A stretch of DNA of 64,000 nucleotides from Isoetes taiwanensis (GCA_021234155.1 JAJEKV010000026.1:16730283-16794282); one strand, 5' to 3'; shown: positions 10,951 through 22,900, numbered from the stretch's first letter. The notes: a model not told the origin generated them from the letters alone. Made by a program: numbers and translations.

Positions 10951-13270
10951 TTACCTCCCACTTTCCAAATCTACTGTATTGATGCGGGGAGTCCCAATTA
11001 CGATCCATGCAAAACAAAAGAGAAACATGACAGGGCATCTATGAGCAAGCCTGTTTTGGTCTACTCCTGGCGACAGTCTGATCTGATGAATCTTCTTTGT
11101 GTCTTTAAGTGTTTCAATTTTATATTCTTGCATGTTTGCCATAACAGCGGGGTTCAATTTCCCAAAAATATCTTTTGATCTCATCTGTTTCATCAACCGG
11201 TAGATCTGCCTGAAATATGTACCGCGAAATTTTACAATATCTTTAGCATGCCTCGGTTGCACACCATTGGGTTTGAGTTGTTCCTTACTTAGCGACCTTT
11301 TGATAACAACACACCGCACCATCAAGTTCACCTTTACCATGAGCGGTGGCAAAGTAGTTCCACACTATTTCCTTTTCATTCATTGTGTAGTACACTAAAA
11401 AAAAAAGGTTTTCTTGACTTGAATTGTGATGAGCGACCATCACTCCAAACCCAATGCTTCTCATACTCTATTTCTGTTCCTTAAGCCATGCGGCATGCTT
11501 TTGTAGGCGGATGTTCCACAAATAATGAGTCATGCACTTTATCATCGAAAATGTAAAAGTGAGTCTCTTTTATGATCTTCCTACCATTGTTGAGTCTATT
11601 CCCGATCTGCTCCAATCTTACGTTCTTTTTTTTCTTCTTTGGGCGGTCTTCTTACATGCACTTACGAGAACGGGAATATCAACACTTTTGTCACGCCTAT
11701 ATGTTATGTGAACAAGTATAGAAACTTGGTGCGTATGCCGGTTGCATTGGCTGGGGCTCATTACGGATCTTGATGTTTGTAATTTTTACGCAAAGTCAAT
11801 AACGGATACAATTGTATCTTAAAATGATGACACACCTTTGTTTAAACCGATTGGCACGCCAATGTGCTATGTAATTGTGTGGAACAAAATCTGATATTAC
11901 CTTCTTCACATCCTCTTGAAACTCTTTGGGACTTCTCTCTTTACGTACTAATCTTAAGACGCGGGTTTGTACCTCAAAGCCTTTCTTGGATCCCCGAATT
12001 CTCTCGTTACGGTCCACGGGTTGCTTTTCAAATGTCTTCCAAGTAACTAGTAATGAACACATTGCCATCCATTTCTGTGGACATTTTCTAATTCTATCCA
12101 ACCCACATTTTTTACACGCCAATATCAAGCAGTTATGATCAAACCACTCCTCATCATCACCTTTGTTGCAGACCACTTGTCTCCATAAATCACTGATGCA
12201 CTTGATTGTATGCTCCTTGATTGCACATTCTGGGCCAGGGCCACAAATATCACAGTGGCAGTTGCAATTGTCATGAACTCCACCCGATTTTCTCATGCTG
12301 TTCAATCCCTGCATGATGTATTCAAATTTCAAGTGGTAGATGCAACAACATGTATGCCTTGCACGCATCCTCCTTACAAAACTCGGTTTCAACCTCTCAA
12401 AAGTCTGCAATGCAATTTTGATATGAGGATTCTCCTCTCTAAACCTGAGGTAGAATTGCAACTGCAGGGAAATCGTGTGAATGCCAAATAAATGCTACTA
12501 TGAACCCTACAATATAGGATGAATACTTACTTGGCTGACTTCAAGAAGGTGAATTGGATGTTCCATCTTTATTCCTGTCTCTGATACATACCTCCTCACG
12601 TCTTTCTTGTATGGAGAAACTCTTGTATTCTCTGTTCAGAACTTGAGAACAGCTTCTCTATTGTAATCTAACATGTTATCCATCCGCTTCCTCCTCCTGA
12701 ACATTGACCAAGGTCCTTCCCCTTTGTTAGCTTGCACCCTTTTTTGAAAAGCATTTGAAATTGTTTTTAAAGGATCTTGAGCAATCTGCCACTTCGGTTG
12801 GTTCAATGGCTTGACACCATTTGTACCTGCTGCTGCCATTATCAGGGTGGACTTCCTTGCACGAAGCATGTCATGATTCCTCTCATACTTATGCTCTTGC
12901 ATTGTTTCCTTCAAATTCTTCACCATTTGCTCGGCCATAGTAACCTGCTTAGATTTCTTTATAGAAGCAATTGGTAAATCCCTTGCCCTCCAAAGAAGAC
13001 TGTCAAGGATACGGCCTTTGTCATTGTCATCATAATTTGGTTGAATACTTCAAAAATTTCTCCTGAAATTTCTCTTATTCTGCGGTCACTCAGTCTCAAT
13101 TTCTTATTCTTCTTTGAAGGCGAATCTTTAGAAGGGGAATTCTTCTTCATTGCTACCTTCTTTGCATACAATCTCTGCCTCTGATCTCTCTTTCTTACTG
13201 CATCAATGGCTTTGTAAAGTGAACGGGGAGAGGAATTGAGTTTCATCTATCCCGGATTTCTGTGTATTGC
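10951..13270 (-). pseudogene. Transposase-like protein with NYFATAHGKGxxDG motif, intron-bearing and decayed
   Basis: Reading the minus strand downward from 13246: a Lys-rich start (MKLNSSPRSLYKAIDAVRKR), a conserved middle (RILDSLLWRARDL; WSMFRRRKRMDN), then a canonical intron with donor CAA|GTAAGT near 12525 and acceptor ccctgcag at 12462. Next come FYLRFREENP...FERLKPSFVRR, a Cys/His cluster (TCCCIYHLKF; NCNCHCDICGPGPEC; CKKCG), a region near 11790 resembling D-x-x-x-NY, and NYFATAHGKGELDG near 11350-11400, followed one base out of frame by IKRSLSKEQLKPNG. The ordered motifs (LKP, Cys-rich, ENY-like, HGKGxxDG) match a widespread transposon-associated family with a presumed RNase H fold. 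At least three frameshifts or stops break it. The 5' end continues at 25510-25648 beyond the gypsy insertion. Confidence 0.55.
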
Positions 13271-13285
13271 AAAATTGGTGAGGGC

Positions 13286-13290
13286 AAATT
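13286..13290. repeat. Target-site duplication AAATT (left)
   Basis: The identical pentamer AAATT follows the other LTR at 25510-25514. This 5-bp duplication is typical of Ty3/gypsy integration and confirms both element ends. Confidence 0.85.
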
Positions 13291-13883
13291 TGTTTGGGGT
13301 CTGGGTTCGGGAACTCCTGCAAGACAGCCCTCTGTGAGGACCCGTGGATCTAACAGGAGAATCCGGGGGGCTATGTCACGCGGGATTTGCAAGAAAAGAA
13401 CAAGAAGAAGAAAACAGAACCAAAGAGAACAATGAGAGGAAAATGATAAGCTTCCTTGATATCAATGATGAACATACATGAGCTCTCTAATCGAGAGAAA
13501 GACCGAAGAGAGACAAGACTCAAAACTCATCTAAAACTCATGTGCTAGCTCTACTCATATATATAGTACAATGGCCTTTGGCCCAATATAGACACTGGAC
13601 CGATCTCGGTGCCGACTCTGGAAGGAGGCCTGATTTGAGGAATATTGGCGGGTGCCTCTTGAAGTGCCTAGAATTCGGCCGACGCCGATGCGGGGCGGAC
13701 GTCGTCACTTGTCCGAGCCGGCCTCTTATGGACGGGACGCAGGCTTTGATCTGCGTGGTCTCCGCCGCTTGGTCTTCTGGCGAGCCTTTGATGGCTGACC
13801 CGTGGTCGAATCGTGGATCCTTGTTCTTGACCTGGTCCGTCGTATGCATGAATAGTCCTGTACCAGGAGGCACAGGACTAACA
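13291..13883 (-). repeat. 3' LTR of element G1
   Basis: 593 bp. On the plus strand it begins TGTTTGGGGTC and ends GGACTAACA, so the sense strand has TGTTAG...AAACA ends. It matches 24935-25509 along its full length with small indels and substitutions. The less complete boundary at TGTGAGGACC (13333) was rejected because homology continues another 42 bp and only the longer limits give a TSD. Confidence 0.85.
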
Positions 13884-13896
13884 CTCCCCCCCACCA
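13884..13896 (-). other. Polypurine tract of element G1
   Basis: On the minus strand the sequence ggtgggggggag directly abuts the 3' LTR start TGTTAG, the expected place for plus-strand DNA priming. Confidence 0.75.
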
Positions 13897-16070
13897 AACG
13901 ACACTCCGGGTGAAGAAAAGGAGGAAGTGTTTCTGAAGGGGGGAAGCCATCAGTCGGAAAGTGATCCTCACGGGAGTGAGGACGGGCACCATTATGGTAA
14001 GTGGCAATGAGATCCTGGCGGATTTGAAGAGCAGGAGGAGTGTTGAGCCCAAGGGCAGGATCAACATCAATGAGAAAATAAGATCGCACCATGTCTTCAA
14101 GGGCAGCATGGGCGTCGGAAGAAACAAACTGACATTCCATGAGCAGGCAGGTCTGGAGGCCGAAGGCACTGACGCTGGCATTCGGATTGCAGTAAAAAAT
14201 GGGACGCTGCCGATTTAAGGAGCTGATCAAGATGCATTTTAGAGCAGCACAAAAACCTGCTTGAAGGTGGGTGGAAGGATCCGGTGAGGTGGCTGCACGC
14301 AAGAAGGTGTCAAGACCATGGAGCGCATCAGCAGGGCGTTGCCAACCACGCTCATTAGCAATATAGATCCAATTCGTGGTGTTATCAAGAGTGGCACCCT
14401 CCTCCCAATGGGAGTGGCGAACAAAACGGGGATCCCACCGGAGATCCGTCGAGATCTGAGGTGGAGTCCATCCAGCATGGCTATCCATGACCTTTGTCCA
14501 AAAGGGGAGACGCCAATCAGAAGTCAGGAACCTGGGCGTGGAGGAACACCCGGGAAGCATAGGGAGAGGGAACCATGCCCGTGGGCGTGGAGTTCTTGAG
14601 CCCTCGCTCCCGAATTCAATCGACAAGGGCCGGATCAAGAGCTTTACACCAACGATCCCGATCAGGGCAGAGAGTTTGAGAGTTGACAGGGAGGGCTATC
14701 CCGGCTGTGGGGACTGCCTTGCTATCCGAAGAGCACGTAATTGATTGTAACCTACGAGGTGTTGCATATAAATTTGTGCATAGGGAAGATCCTCGGGATG
14801 TCCCGTGATACTTCCTTATTTGTTGCAAACACTTCCGCTTGCCGAGAGGTAAATGATGTGCAAGCTTCGGGCATGTACTCTTGATGAAGAGCGTGTGTCC
14901 GAGCATGATCAGCCGGTAGGGGTTGTTATCCCCAAGCAACCATTGAAGGGTGGGGTCACCACGATAGTTACTGTGGTGGCCCATCCCAAATCTCTCACGT
15001 GTATCACCCGGATAGAAATCATGAAAAATGTAAGCCATGGGCTGAACAACTCTGAAGGTGATGAAATCCGGATCTTAGCAGTGAATGAGATCAAAGACTA
15101 AAAGGGCACAGCCAGACACCTTTGTCTTCAATAGAGAGTTCGCCAAATCAAGAAAATCTGCGGTCTTGCGCAGTGGAACATCCACGGGACCATCAGCCCC
15201 ATGCCGCCGGGAAAGAAAGAGGTGGCGGGCAACCACATAATCCGAATAGCTTGAAGGAAGGAACGGGAAATCAACGGAAGGTTGCTAACGATTGTGATAT
15301 AGCCGTCCGGTTTGGTCACGAGCCTCATCGCCAGACCGGAATAGCGTCTTTGTAAAGTTTGTTCGAGGTCACGGATCCGTGGTCCTTTTCTAACGAAGGC
15401 GTGGACCGGTCACGGACCCTTTTACGAGAAGTGTTAACGTGAGGAGGATTGCCGGGAGCATTGAGTGAGGCATCGGCAATCTCCGCGTCATCAAGAAGTT
15501 TACGTTTTACGAACCTCCGTAAAAGTGATCTTGGAGGGATGTGAGTTGAGAAGTGCATGGAGAGCTGAGCCGTCAAAGAGGCAATTTGAGCGTCCACGCT
15601 CAGTAGGTGTTGAACTTGAGTGTTTTATAATTGTCACAAAGCTTCCGGAGTACAAAGGCGTTGAGCTTAGCAATATCTTTCTCCTTGTCACTAAGGAGGG
15701 TGGCTTTGGACTTGTTTTGCTCCAATAAGTCCTGAATTTCGGATTGAAGCTGAGCCTGTTGATCTGCAAGTAGGCTGGTCTGATCCTGTGCACTTTTGAG
15801 ATCTATGCGGGCCTGTAAGAGAGCCCCTGCTTTTCTTGAAGTTGGGCTTCCAAAGTTTGAACTTGTGCAGTTGCAGCTTGAAGGTCACGGTGAACCGCAT
15901 CTGAGGCCGGTCGGGGCGTGTGAACCCCATTCATAAGAGCTTCTTGGGATTCTTGTAACTTTAGAACAGCAGCTTGAGCATCCTGGCGACATCTTGATAA
16001 ACAAATGATGAGGGTGGGTTGTGGTGGTGGAGCAGTACATTGCCTTGTTTGTGACGTTTGGGACACATGA
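13884..16070 (-). pseudogene. ORF3 of element G1: coiled-coil plus unknown domain, downstream of integrase
   Basis: Sense-strand coding pieces follow one another with frameshifts. From 16066: a Gln/Ala/Leu heptad-rich coiled coil (QAAVLKLQ...LEAQLQEK...DLKSAQDQTSLLADQQAQLQSE), ending near 15610. From 15597: a basic linker (LLRRFVKRK). From 15328: ALQRRYSGLAMRLVTKPDGY. From 15038: HDFYPGDTRERFGMGHHSNY. From 14638: a folded-looking domain (STDLRWDPRFVRHSHWEEG, NTTNWIYIANERGWQRP). Total about 700 residues, in the position where retroviruses keep env, but I see no signal peptide, membrane anchor or fusion features. Function unknown. Similar additional ORFs are known in Tat-lineage elements. Confidence 0.5.
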
Positions 16071-17222
16071 TGAGGACTAGAGTGCTTGGTTTCTGTAGAG
16101 GAGGAGGAGACAGTGACATGTGTCTTTGAAAGGTTGACATGACCCGAAGAAGAAGGGCATGAAGTGCCAACGGGTGAGTCTTAGGAAGGGACTCACGGAG
16201 TGGAATTTTGAGAATGAGAGTTTGTGGGAGGAAAGTAATGACGGAGGAGGAGGGCTTGAAGATGGCCGCCCGCGAAGTTCAGAGGTAGAAGTGGCAGCCC
16301 AAGACGGTCTACTTCTTGGAGAAGACGGTAGAACAACAACCGGGGCCAATCAATGTGGTGTTGGGAGAAAGCAGCAGCGGTGATCACCATATTATAGAAA
16401 GGCTTATTGATATGGGTGTTCTTGATAGAATACCCAAGGTACTTGCGCCGAGAAACTTAACAAAAATTTCATGGGGCTTGTCAATATTTGTCGGCGATGC
16501 ACATTTCTGCGTGATAGGCGGGGGCACCAAACTTCGGTGACATCTAGATCGTATGGCGGACCAAGATAAACAAAGGGCGCAAGGGATATGAAATACCTCC
16601 GAGAAATTAGGTGTTGGGTCGATGAAATGGTGGTGCCATCGACCAATCATAGTGTAGCCATTCGGCCGCTGTTGATGATGTGGCGATGAACCTGCTTCAA
16701 GCGGTGGGATTTGGGCCGGAAGGTCCATTTGTGAAAATTCATTAAAAGCTTACGGCGTTACCGCGGACCGCAAAGATTCCGGGCCAACAAAGGGCTTCAC
16801 GGAAAGTGGGCATCAAGAAAGATCTTGACTTCGAAAAAAGAGCGGTTCCACGGAGCGATAGCAGAAGTGTAGGAAATTTTGGAGCAGCCATCGCAAAGAG
16901 CTTGAAAAAACGGTGATGCAAGGGCGGAGAGCGGAGAAAAGGAGGACGAAGGATGAAGGACGAAGGCGCGGAGAGAAAAAGGTTTAGGGCGCCAAATGGA
17001 AGCGAAGAGAGGTATGATGAGGGCGGCCGCAAACCTGGATTGATGGTGCCGGTGGCAAAAGATGCCAAGGAGGGGGATTGAGAGGCAAAAATTTGGCTAA
17101 GTCCCAAACAACAAAGGGAGAAGCAATGAGCGGTGGAGATGAGGGCGGAGAGAATGATGGGATGTGACAGTGGCCAAAGGACACATTAATGTTCGATAGG
17201 TGAAAAGAAGGAATGACATTTA
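16071..17222. other. Spacer of element G1 between ORF3 and the antisense unit
   Basis: Short frames on both strands, mainly Ser/Pro-rich low complexity on the minus strand (16193-16390, 16742-17107). A minus-strand frame at 16384-16728 (MDLPAQIPPLEAG...GRWHHHFIDPTPNF) might be part of the ORF3 product. Nothing is recognisable. Confidence 0.35.
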
Positions 17223-17389
17223 ATGCCGGCAACGAAGAGGGATATCATTAAAATGGAGGTGTCGGAAGGTACCATGGCTAGATATGCGGCGGAGAAAAAA
17301 ATTCTCATTTTAAAACAAATTTCTTGCATTGCAAAAACACGTTGGCGATTTTGTGATTGGTCCACGTCGACAAGGAGTTCCTCGATTGG

Positions 17390-17825
17390 CTATATAAGGC
17401 GAACCGGGAGTGAAAGCGAAGACATCCGATGGCTCCGGCATGGCGGCTTTGTTTGAACGAAACGCACTATGCCCACTAACTGTCAGGAGTGGATTACCTG
17501 CAAGATGGATTGTCTGGACCTCTGGCGCTGCCACAATCGTGGCCTGAGAATGGATGGCTGGTGTGCCGGGATGGCTGAACATCCCGATCCGAAGACCAAC
17601 GGGATGGAGGTGGTTCTGCACCTTCGCTGGGACCCTGAGCAGAACCTCTACCACCTCCTCCGCATCACCTCTGCTCCGAACCCGGAGTAGAGGGTTTTTC
17701 TTCTTAGGTTTTTAGTAGATAGGGCTCTGAGCCCGTTTTTGTATATAGGGCAGTGCCCTTAGCGGAAAGAGCTGGGCTGTGCCCACATTTTGTAAAAATT
17801 TCCACCTATAATATAATATGCCGCC
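17390..17825 (+). other. Candidate antisense transcription unit inside element G1
   Basis: On the plus strand, opposite to gag-pol, a clean TATA box (ctatataagg, about 17390) precedes ATGs at about 17430-17470. The frame 17469-17690 encodes 73 residues (MPTNCQEW...LHLRWDPEQNLYHLL) with ordinary composition. It is followed by a T-rich region with 'ctgagccc'/'gggcagtgccc' pairs and tail-like 'tgtaaaaatttcc...ataatataatatg'. A similar TATA, ATGGCNCC and tail layout occurs at 62785-63980. Antisense ORFs near the 3' end are known in some Tat-lineage elements. No transcript evidence. Confidence 0.35.
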
Positions 17826-17929
17826 TTTTTAGTCACTATCTGTTGTGTTTGCGTCTTGAACTGTATCTGTTTGTTGATTTTCACTTGCTGTGGTATGAAA
17901 TGTTTTGGCTAAAGCCATTAACGGTGTAG

Positions 17930-19530
17930 GTAATGGAGTTCCATCTAACTTCGGCCCACCTGGAAAACGCCGGGTTGAACCACTTGAACTATTTGATAAG
18001 GGCCAAACCATCCGAAACTTAAGCTTACGGAAAATTTTTTGTACCGAGAATCATAAAGAAGAACCAAATCTCCTTCTTTGAATGTTTTTTTTGTCTTCAT
18101 CACGTTTGTCATGGAGAGATTTTTGCAACCGTTGTCCATGAAGAACACGAATATAAGCATCCCTTCTAAGTTCATCCAAGCTGTTCCAATTGATAAACCC
18201 TTTCTTTGAGTCGCGGCGGATTATGGGCGTGCCGGTTGAAAGCGGGAGAGGGGGAGAATGTACTCAAAAGGCATGAGAGCTTCTTGACCATAAACCAATT
18301 TGAAAGGAGTGTGACCCGGTAGCTATTTTGAAACAAGTATTGTAAGCCCAAAAAACGGTAGGAAGCTTGGTTTGCCGGTCGGTCGAAAGCGTCACAAATT
18401 TTCTTGAAAATTGTGACCCGAGTTTTGTTGGTGCTTTCTCCAAACCATTCCCTTGAGGATAGTAAGGTGTGCTCTTGTGATGATGTATCGGGGAGATAAT
18501 CCGTCGGCTCCTTGATGGTATGATTGATAAAGTGGACACCACGATCAGCGACCATTTTCAGGTAAGGGCAGCGAATCGGCGTGATGATTTGTTGATAGAT
18601 AACCTTGGCGTGCTGGCCGCGGTGTTGTGCGGAAGTCGCGCAAGCTTCCGCCCATTTGGTAGCATAGTCGGTGAGAACGAGAATGTAGCGAACGCGGGTG
18701 TGCAGCCTGTGAAGAATCGATGGGTCCCACAAAATCCATTCCCCATTTCTTTGAAGGGGAAGTGGCGTGGCGGCCGGCGTCAAGGGAAGAAGCGTCCGCG
18801 GGCGTGGAGCGTCCCCAATAGCAAAGCAAGCATCACCGCGTCGCGGTGGGCGTGGCGTCTTTGAAGAAGCGTGGGCCAAAATAACCAACAAGAAGGATTT
18901 TTGCGTGCGTGGTGTCACCATGAAAATGACCACCACCAAGCCCTTCATGGGCTTCTCGAACAATATCCACGGGACCTCATGAGGAGAACACATCGTCGAA
19001 GGATGGTATCCTTACCCTTTTGTAAAGATGGCACAAACCATGGTGTAGTCCGCGGACCTCGAGGAGAAATTGATGGCGGCGGGATTGGCTTAGGCGGGAA
19101 AGGCGTGGCGTCCCTACGGTGGAAGAGCGCGCCTGAGGAGATCTGCTGGCGAAAGTCATGAAACCAATGAGGTGTTGCCGTGACGAGAGAAAGAGTTGGC
19201 GTCGGGAAAAGGCGCTGAGACTCCGGTGGAGGGATCATCTGTGTGGATGCGTGAAAAGATAATCAAGGGGACAACATGAGATTTGCGGCCTTGTGAACAA
19301 TTTCAAAAAGGTGCAAATTCTTGCGAAAAGGAGGACCCAACGAGCAATGCGGCCCGTGGGCGTGGATTTGTTGATCAAATAAAAAGTGCACGGTGGTCAA
19401 CAAAGAATTTGATCATTGCCCAAAAGATAGTGGCCAGGCGTTGGGCCTTGAGATTAAACCCAAGGCTTCTTTCGCTGTGGCGGAATGGTTGCGCTCAGCC
19501 GATTGAGTTCCGGTCGCGTGTCGGTTTGGT
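17930..19530 (-). pseudogene. Integrase (and end of RNase H) of element G1
   Basis: Reading down the minus strand: the end of RNase H near 19400-19520 (ATAKEALGLI), the zinc-binding start of integrase near 18950 (HEGLGGGHFH), core-domain motifs YILVLTDYATKWAEA with the first Asp near 18690, VADRGVHF with the second Asp near 18545, STPYYPQGNGLEK with the catalytic Glu near 18440 in another frame, and the C-terminal GPY/F motif FGPYQIVQVVQPGVF near 18000. Catalytic Asp, Asp and Glu are all present but in three frames, so the gene is dead. The enzyme joins retroelement cDNA to host DNA. Confidence 0.7.
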
Positions 19531-19536
19531 CCCTTT

Positions 19537-20636
19537 CTCTCTTCTCTCTCCTCTCTCTTCCCTCTTCCCTCCCTCTTCTCTCTTCTCTCTCTCTCCTCTC
19601 TCCTCCATCTCCTCCCTCTCCTCTCTTCTCTCTCTCTCTCTCCTCTCTCTTCCCTCTTCCCTCCCTCTCCTCTCTCTCTATCTCCTATCTCCCTAAATCC
19701 TCCCTCTCCTCTCTTCTCTCTCTTCTCTCTCTCCTCTCTCCTATGTCCTCCTATCCTAAATCTCCTATAATATCTCCTGTCTATCTCTCTCCTCTCTCTC
19801 TCCCCCTCTAATCTAATAAATAATAATAAATATAAGTCTCTCCTATGTATAATCCCCTATAAATATATAATGTATGTAATATGTATGTAATATATATATG
19901 TCTCCTATCTAAATAATATGCAAAAATCTCTCTTCTCCCTCTCTCTATCTCCTATCTCTCTCCTCTCTCCTATCTCCCTATTTCTTTCCTCTCTCCTATT
20001 CTCTCTCCTCTCTCTTTCTTTTCTCTCTCTCCTCTCTCTTTCCTCTCTCCTCTCTCTCTCTCCTCTTGTCTTCCATCTCTCCTCTTCTCTCTCTCTCCTC
20101 TCTCCCATCTCACTTCTCTCTCTCTCTCTATCTCCTTTGTCTCTCTCTCCTCTCTCTTCTTTCTCTCTCTCTCTCCTCTCTCCCATCTTCCCTTCTCTCT
20201 TCTCTCTCCTCATCTCCTTCTCCTCTCTTCTTTCCCCTCTCTCTCCCTTCTCTCCCTCTTCCCTCTCTTCTCTCCTCTTCTCCTCTTCTCTTTCCCTCTC
20301 TCTCCCTCTCTCTTCCTCCCTTTCTCTCCTCTCTCCTCTCTCTTCCCTCCCTCTCCTCTCTTCTCTCTCCCCCTCCCTCTCCTCTCTCCTCCTCTCCTCT
20401 CTTCTCCTCTCCCCTCTCCCCTCTCTCCTCTCTCTCCTCTCTATCTCTCTCCTCTCTCCCTCCTCTTCTCCCCTCTCTCTATCTCCCCATCTCTCCTCTC
20501 TCTATCTCCTATTTCTCTATCTCCTATTTCTCTCCTCTGTCTCTATTTCTCCCCTCTCTCTCTACCTTTCTCTCCTCTCTCTCTACCTTTCTCTCCTCTC
20601 TCTCTACCTTTCTCCCCTCTCTCTCTACCTTTCTCT
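19537..20636. repeat. 1.1 kb CT-rich simple repeat inside RNase H coding sequence
   Basis: Almost pure (CTCTCC/CTCTCT)n on the plus strand, broken by a short AT-rich island at 19805-19920. On the minus strand RNase H coding stops at FAIGAVLSQ (20660) and resumes near 19520 with motif ATAKEALGL. In related proteins about 20-30 residues separate these, so the repeat has expanded within the gene or replaced a small part of it. Confidence 0.85.
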
Positions 20637-21600
20637 CTATTTGTCAGTGTGCGCATCATATTCTTGAGAAAGAACAGCTCCAATAGCAAATGCCGAGACA
20701 TCGACATGAACATGAAAGGGCTTGTCCCATTGAGGAGGAACAAGAACCGGGGCCTGAGTAAGTAAGAGCTTCAACTGTTGGAAAGCAGCATCCGCCTGGG
20801 AATTCCAAGCCCAGGTGGATTCATCACCCGTGAGTTTATGAATGGGATCTGCAATGGCGGCAAGTCCAGGAATGAAAGTGGAGTAATAATTGACCTTACC
20901 CAAGAAAGAGCGGGTTTCCTTGATATTGGCTGGTGCTTGAGCCTTGAGCACACAGCTGATTTTGGCAGGATCCGTGGTGATACCTGCTTTGCTGACCACA
21001 TGTCCTAACAGAACACCTGAAGTGACGCAAAAGGTGCATTTCTCGGGATTGAGACTAATGCCGGACTCATCACATTTCTGAAAGACGAGTTCCAATTTAT
21101 CCAAATGGTCAGCCATGGAACCCAGAGGCGAGAAAGTCATCTTGAAAAATTTGCAAGAAGGGATTTTCCTTCATAAAATCATGAAAAACTGAGAGCATGA
21201 TACGTTGAAACGTGGATGGAGAGTTTGATAATCCAAAAGGAACCACCTTGTAGGCAAAAGTGCCCCACGGGGTGGTGAAAGTAGTCTTGAGTTGATCAGA
21301 TTCTTTGATTGAGATCTGATTGTAGCCAGAAAAACCATCCATGAAGGAGTACATCTCATGTCCAGCAACCTCTTCCAGAACCTGGTCTGTGAAGGGAAGT
21401 GGAAAATGATCACGCTCCGTGGCCTGATTGAGTTTTCGGTCCACCCGCAAACGCGGATCTTACCATTGTGTTTGAGTGCAATGACGATGGGGCTCACCCA
21501 TTCGAGAATGTTTGACCTCATAGATCAAACCCCGCGGCAAGGAGTTTGTCAATTTACGCCTTGACGCCATCCGCGGTAATTAGGGTTGAGCCGTCGTCGC
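20637..21600 (-). pseudogene. Reverse transcriptase and N-terminal RNase H of element G1
   Basis: Frames at 21171-21521, 21109-21450 and 20637-21140 together give the Ty3/gypsy order: EWVSPIVIALKHNGKIRVC, LNQATERDHFPLPF, FMDGFSGYNQI (first catalytic Asp), PFGLSNSPSTFQRIM, FQDDFL (catalytic Asp-Asp), LGHVVSKAGI, FLGKVNYYSTFIPG, then RNase H start FHVHVDVSAFAIGAVLSQ. Two frame changes within the domain mark it as a pseudogene. Product role: copies element RNA into DNA in Gag particles. Confidence 0.75.
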
Positions 21601-22439
21601 GTTTGCTAGACTGGGCGTGCATCAGACTTGGTAGGAATGGTGAGTTCCCCCAAGGTTTTGTTGATCCCCAAGAAGATCTCAGCTCTAGGTGAAAATGTGT
21701 TTGAATTTTTTGAAGAGCGTGGCTGGCCCCTGATACGATAGGGGGGAAGATTTGCGACAATTCGGACAGGTGATTGTTGCCTCGTCCACAATCTCGACGT
21801 CGAGTCTGAATATGGGGATAACTTCCGTGTCTGGACAATATGAGCAGGGAGGTTGAAGCATAACAGGATGTGTGGCACTCTGCGTGGTGAAAAAGAGAGG
21901 TTGCCGAGTTTCATCAAGCTGCAGGTTGCTTCATGACGTGGACATCTACGAGAGCTGCGGGAGAGTCCACATCTTAAAAGTGATCAACCCGCTTGAATTC
22001 GATTGCAAGGAGCCGTGTAAGGGTCAAGCAAAGCAGCCACAACCGGTCGATCAAGGGTCATGTCTCCCCAAGGATCGGCATATTCGGGGTAGGATGATAG
22101 AGGCGACCAAGGTGGAGCCCGAACTTTGATAGATATGTTGGGCGTCCTCGAGAATCGTCGGTTGTCGGAGAGAGGGTTCAGCATTGTCGACGGAAATGAT
22201 TTTGCCGGTTTCCAAGTCCATGGTGGCATTGAGGTGACCATCCGGTGATGACTAACCGATCCGTGGCCCAATAATGGATACTCTTGGCCTGGCGAAAGAA
22301 AAGGTCTAGCCGACCAACATTTCATAATCACCGGATCTTCGCCACCTTCCAAACACCAAATTCCAAGGGGAATCGAGATCACCAATGTTGATGTGAAGAA
22401 GAGGCGTGGCCTTGAGGGCGCGTGATATGGCCATTGGCC

Positions 22440-22900
22440 AATTTGATGTCATATGGGGCACGATAGAGTTGTTTGATGCCCATTTGTTTGCGAGAGTTTA
22501 TCCGCGATGAGATTGACCGCGCTACCTCCGGCCAATTTGAACATGATTGATTTGTTGATTGCCCACCGTGGCATGTACCGTGGGTGTAGAGGTAGCAACA
22601 GCCCCAACCATAACGGTCGGGGAGGGGTAACGGTCCTTGAGAGCGTGACGAGTTTCAAAATCGTGGCAAGACTTAGAGGAATTTTGATTTTTGCCAGCTC
22701 TTCTTGGAGTTCCGAGGCACATGAGAAAAAGGATCGGGATCCACAGTCTTTGGAGTGCGTGGTAAGGAAGCAAAGAACTTCGTTGAGTAGGTCTACCTCG
22801 CCAGCGATATTTGGATATGGTCGAGAGCGTGGAGGTTGAGACATGGAAGGTGCTTCTTGTCTTTGTTGAGCTCTAGTGGTGGCATGAACATTAGCCAACG
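22440..22900 (-). pseudogene. Aspartic protease region of element G1, catalytic Asp apparently lost
   Basis: A frame near 22530-22500 reads FKLAGGSAVNLIADKL. In gypsy proteases of the type with GGSAVNLI the position before GG carries the catalytic Asp (D-G/S-G); here Ala stands in its place. The surrounding 22522-22773 frame is consistent with a protease fold. Evidence is limited to this motif. Confidence 0.4.

Noticed and set aside
13333..13883. LTR boundary at TGTGAGGACC
   Set aside because: Homology of the two copies continues 42 bp further to TGTTTGGGG, and only that limit gives TGTT/AACA ends and a matching TSD.
19485..20743. Ser/Leu-rich and Arg/Glu-rich frames of up to 249 residues
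   Set aside because: Direct translation of the CT simple repeat on either strand.
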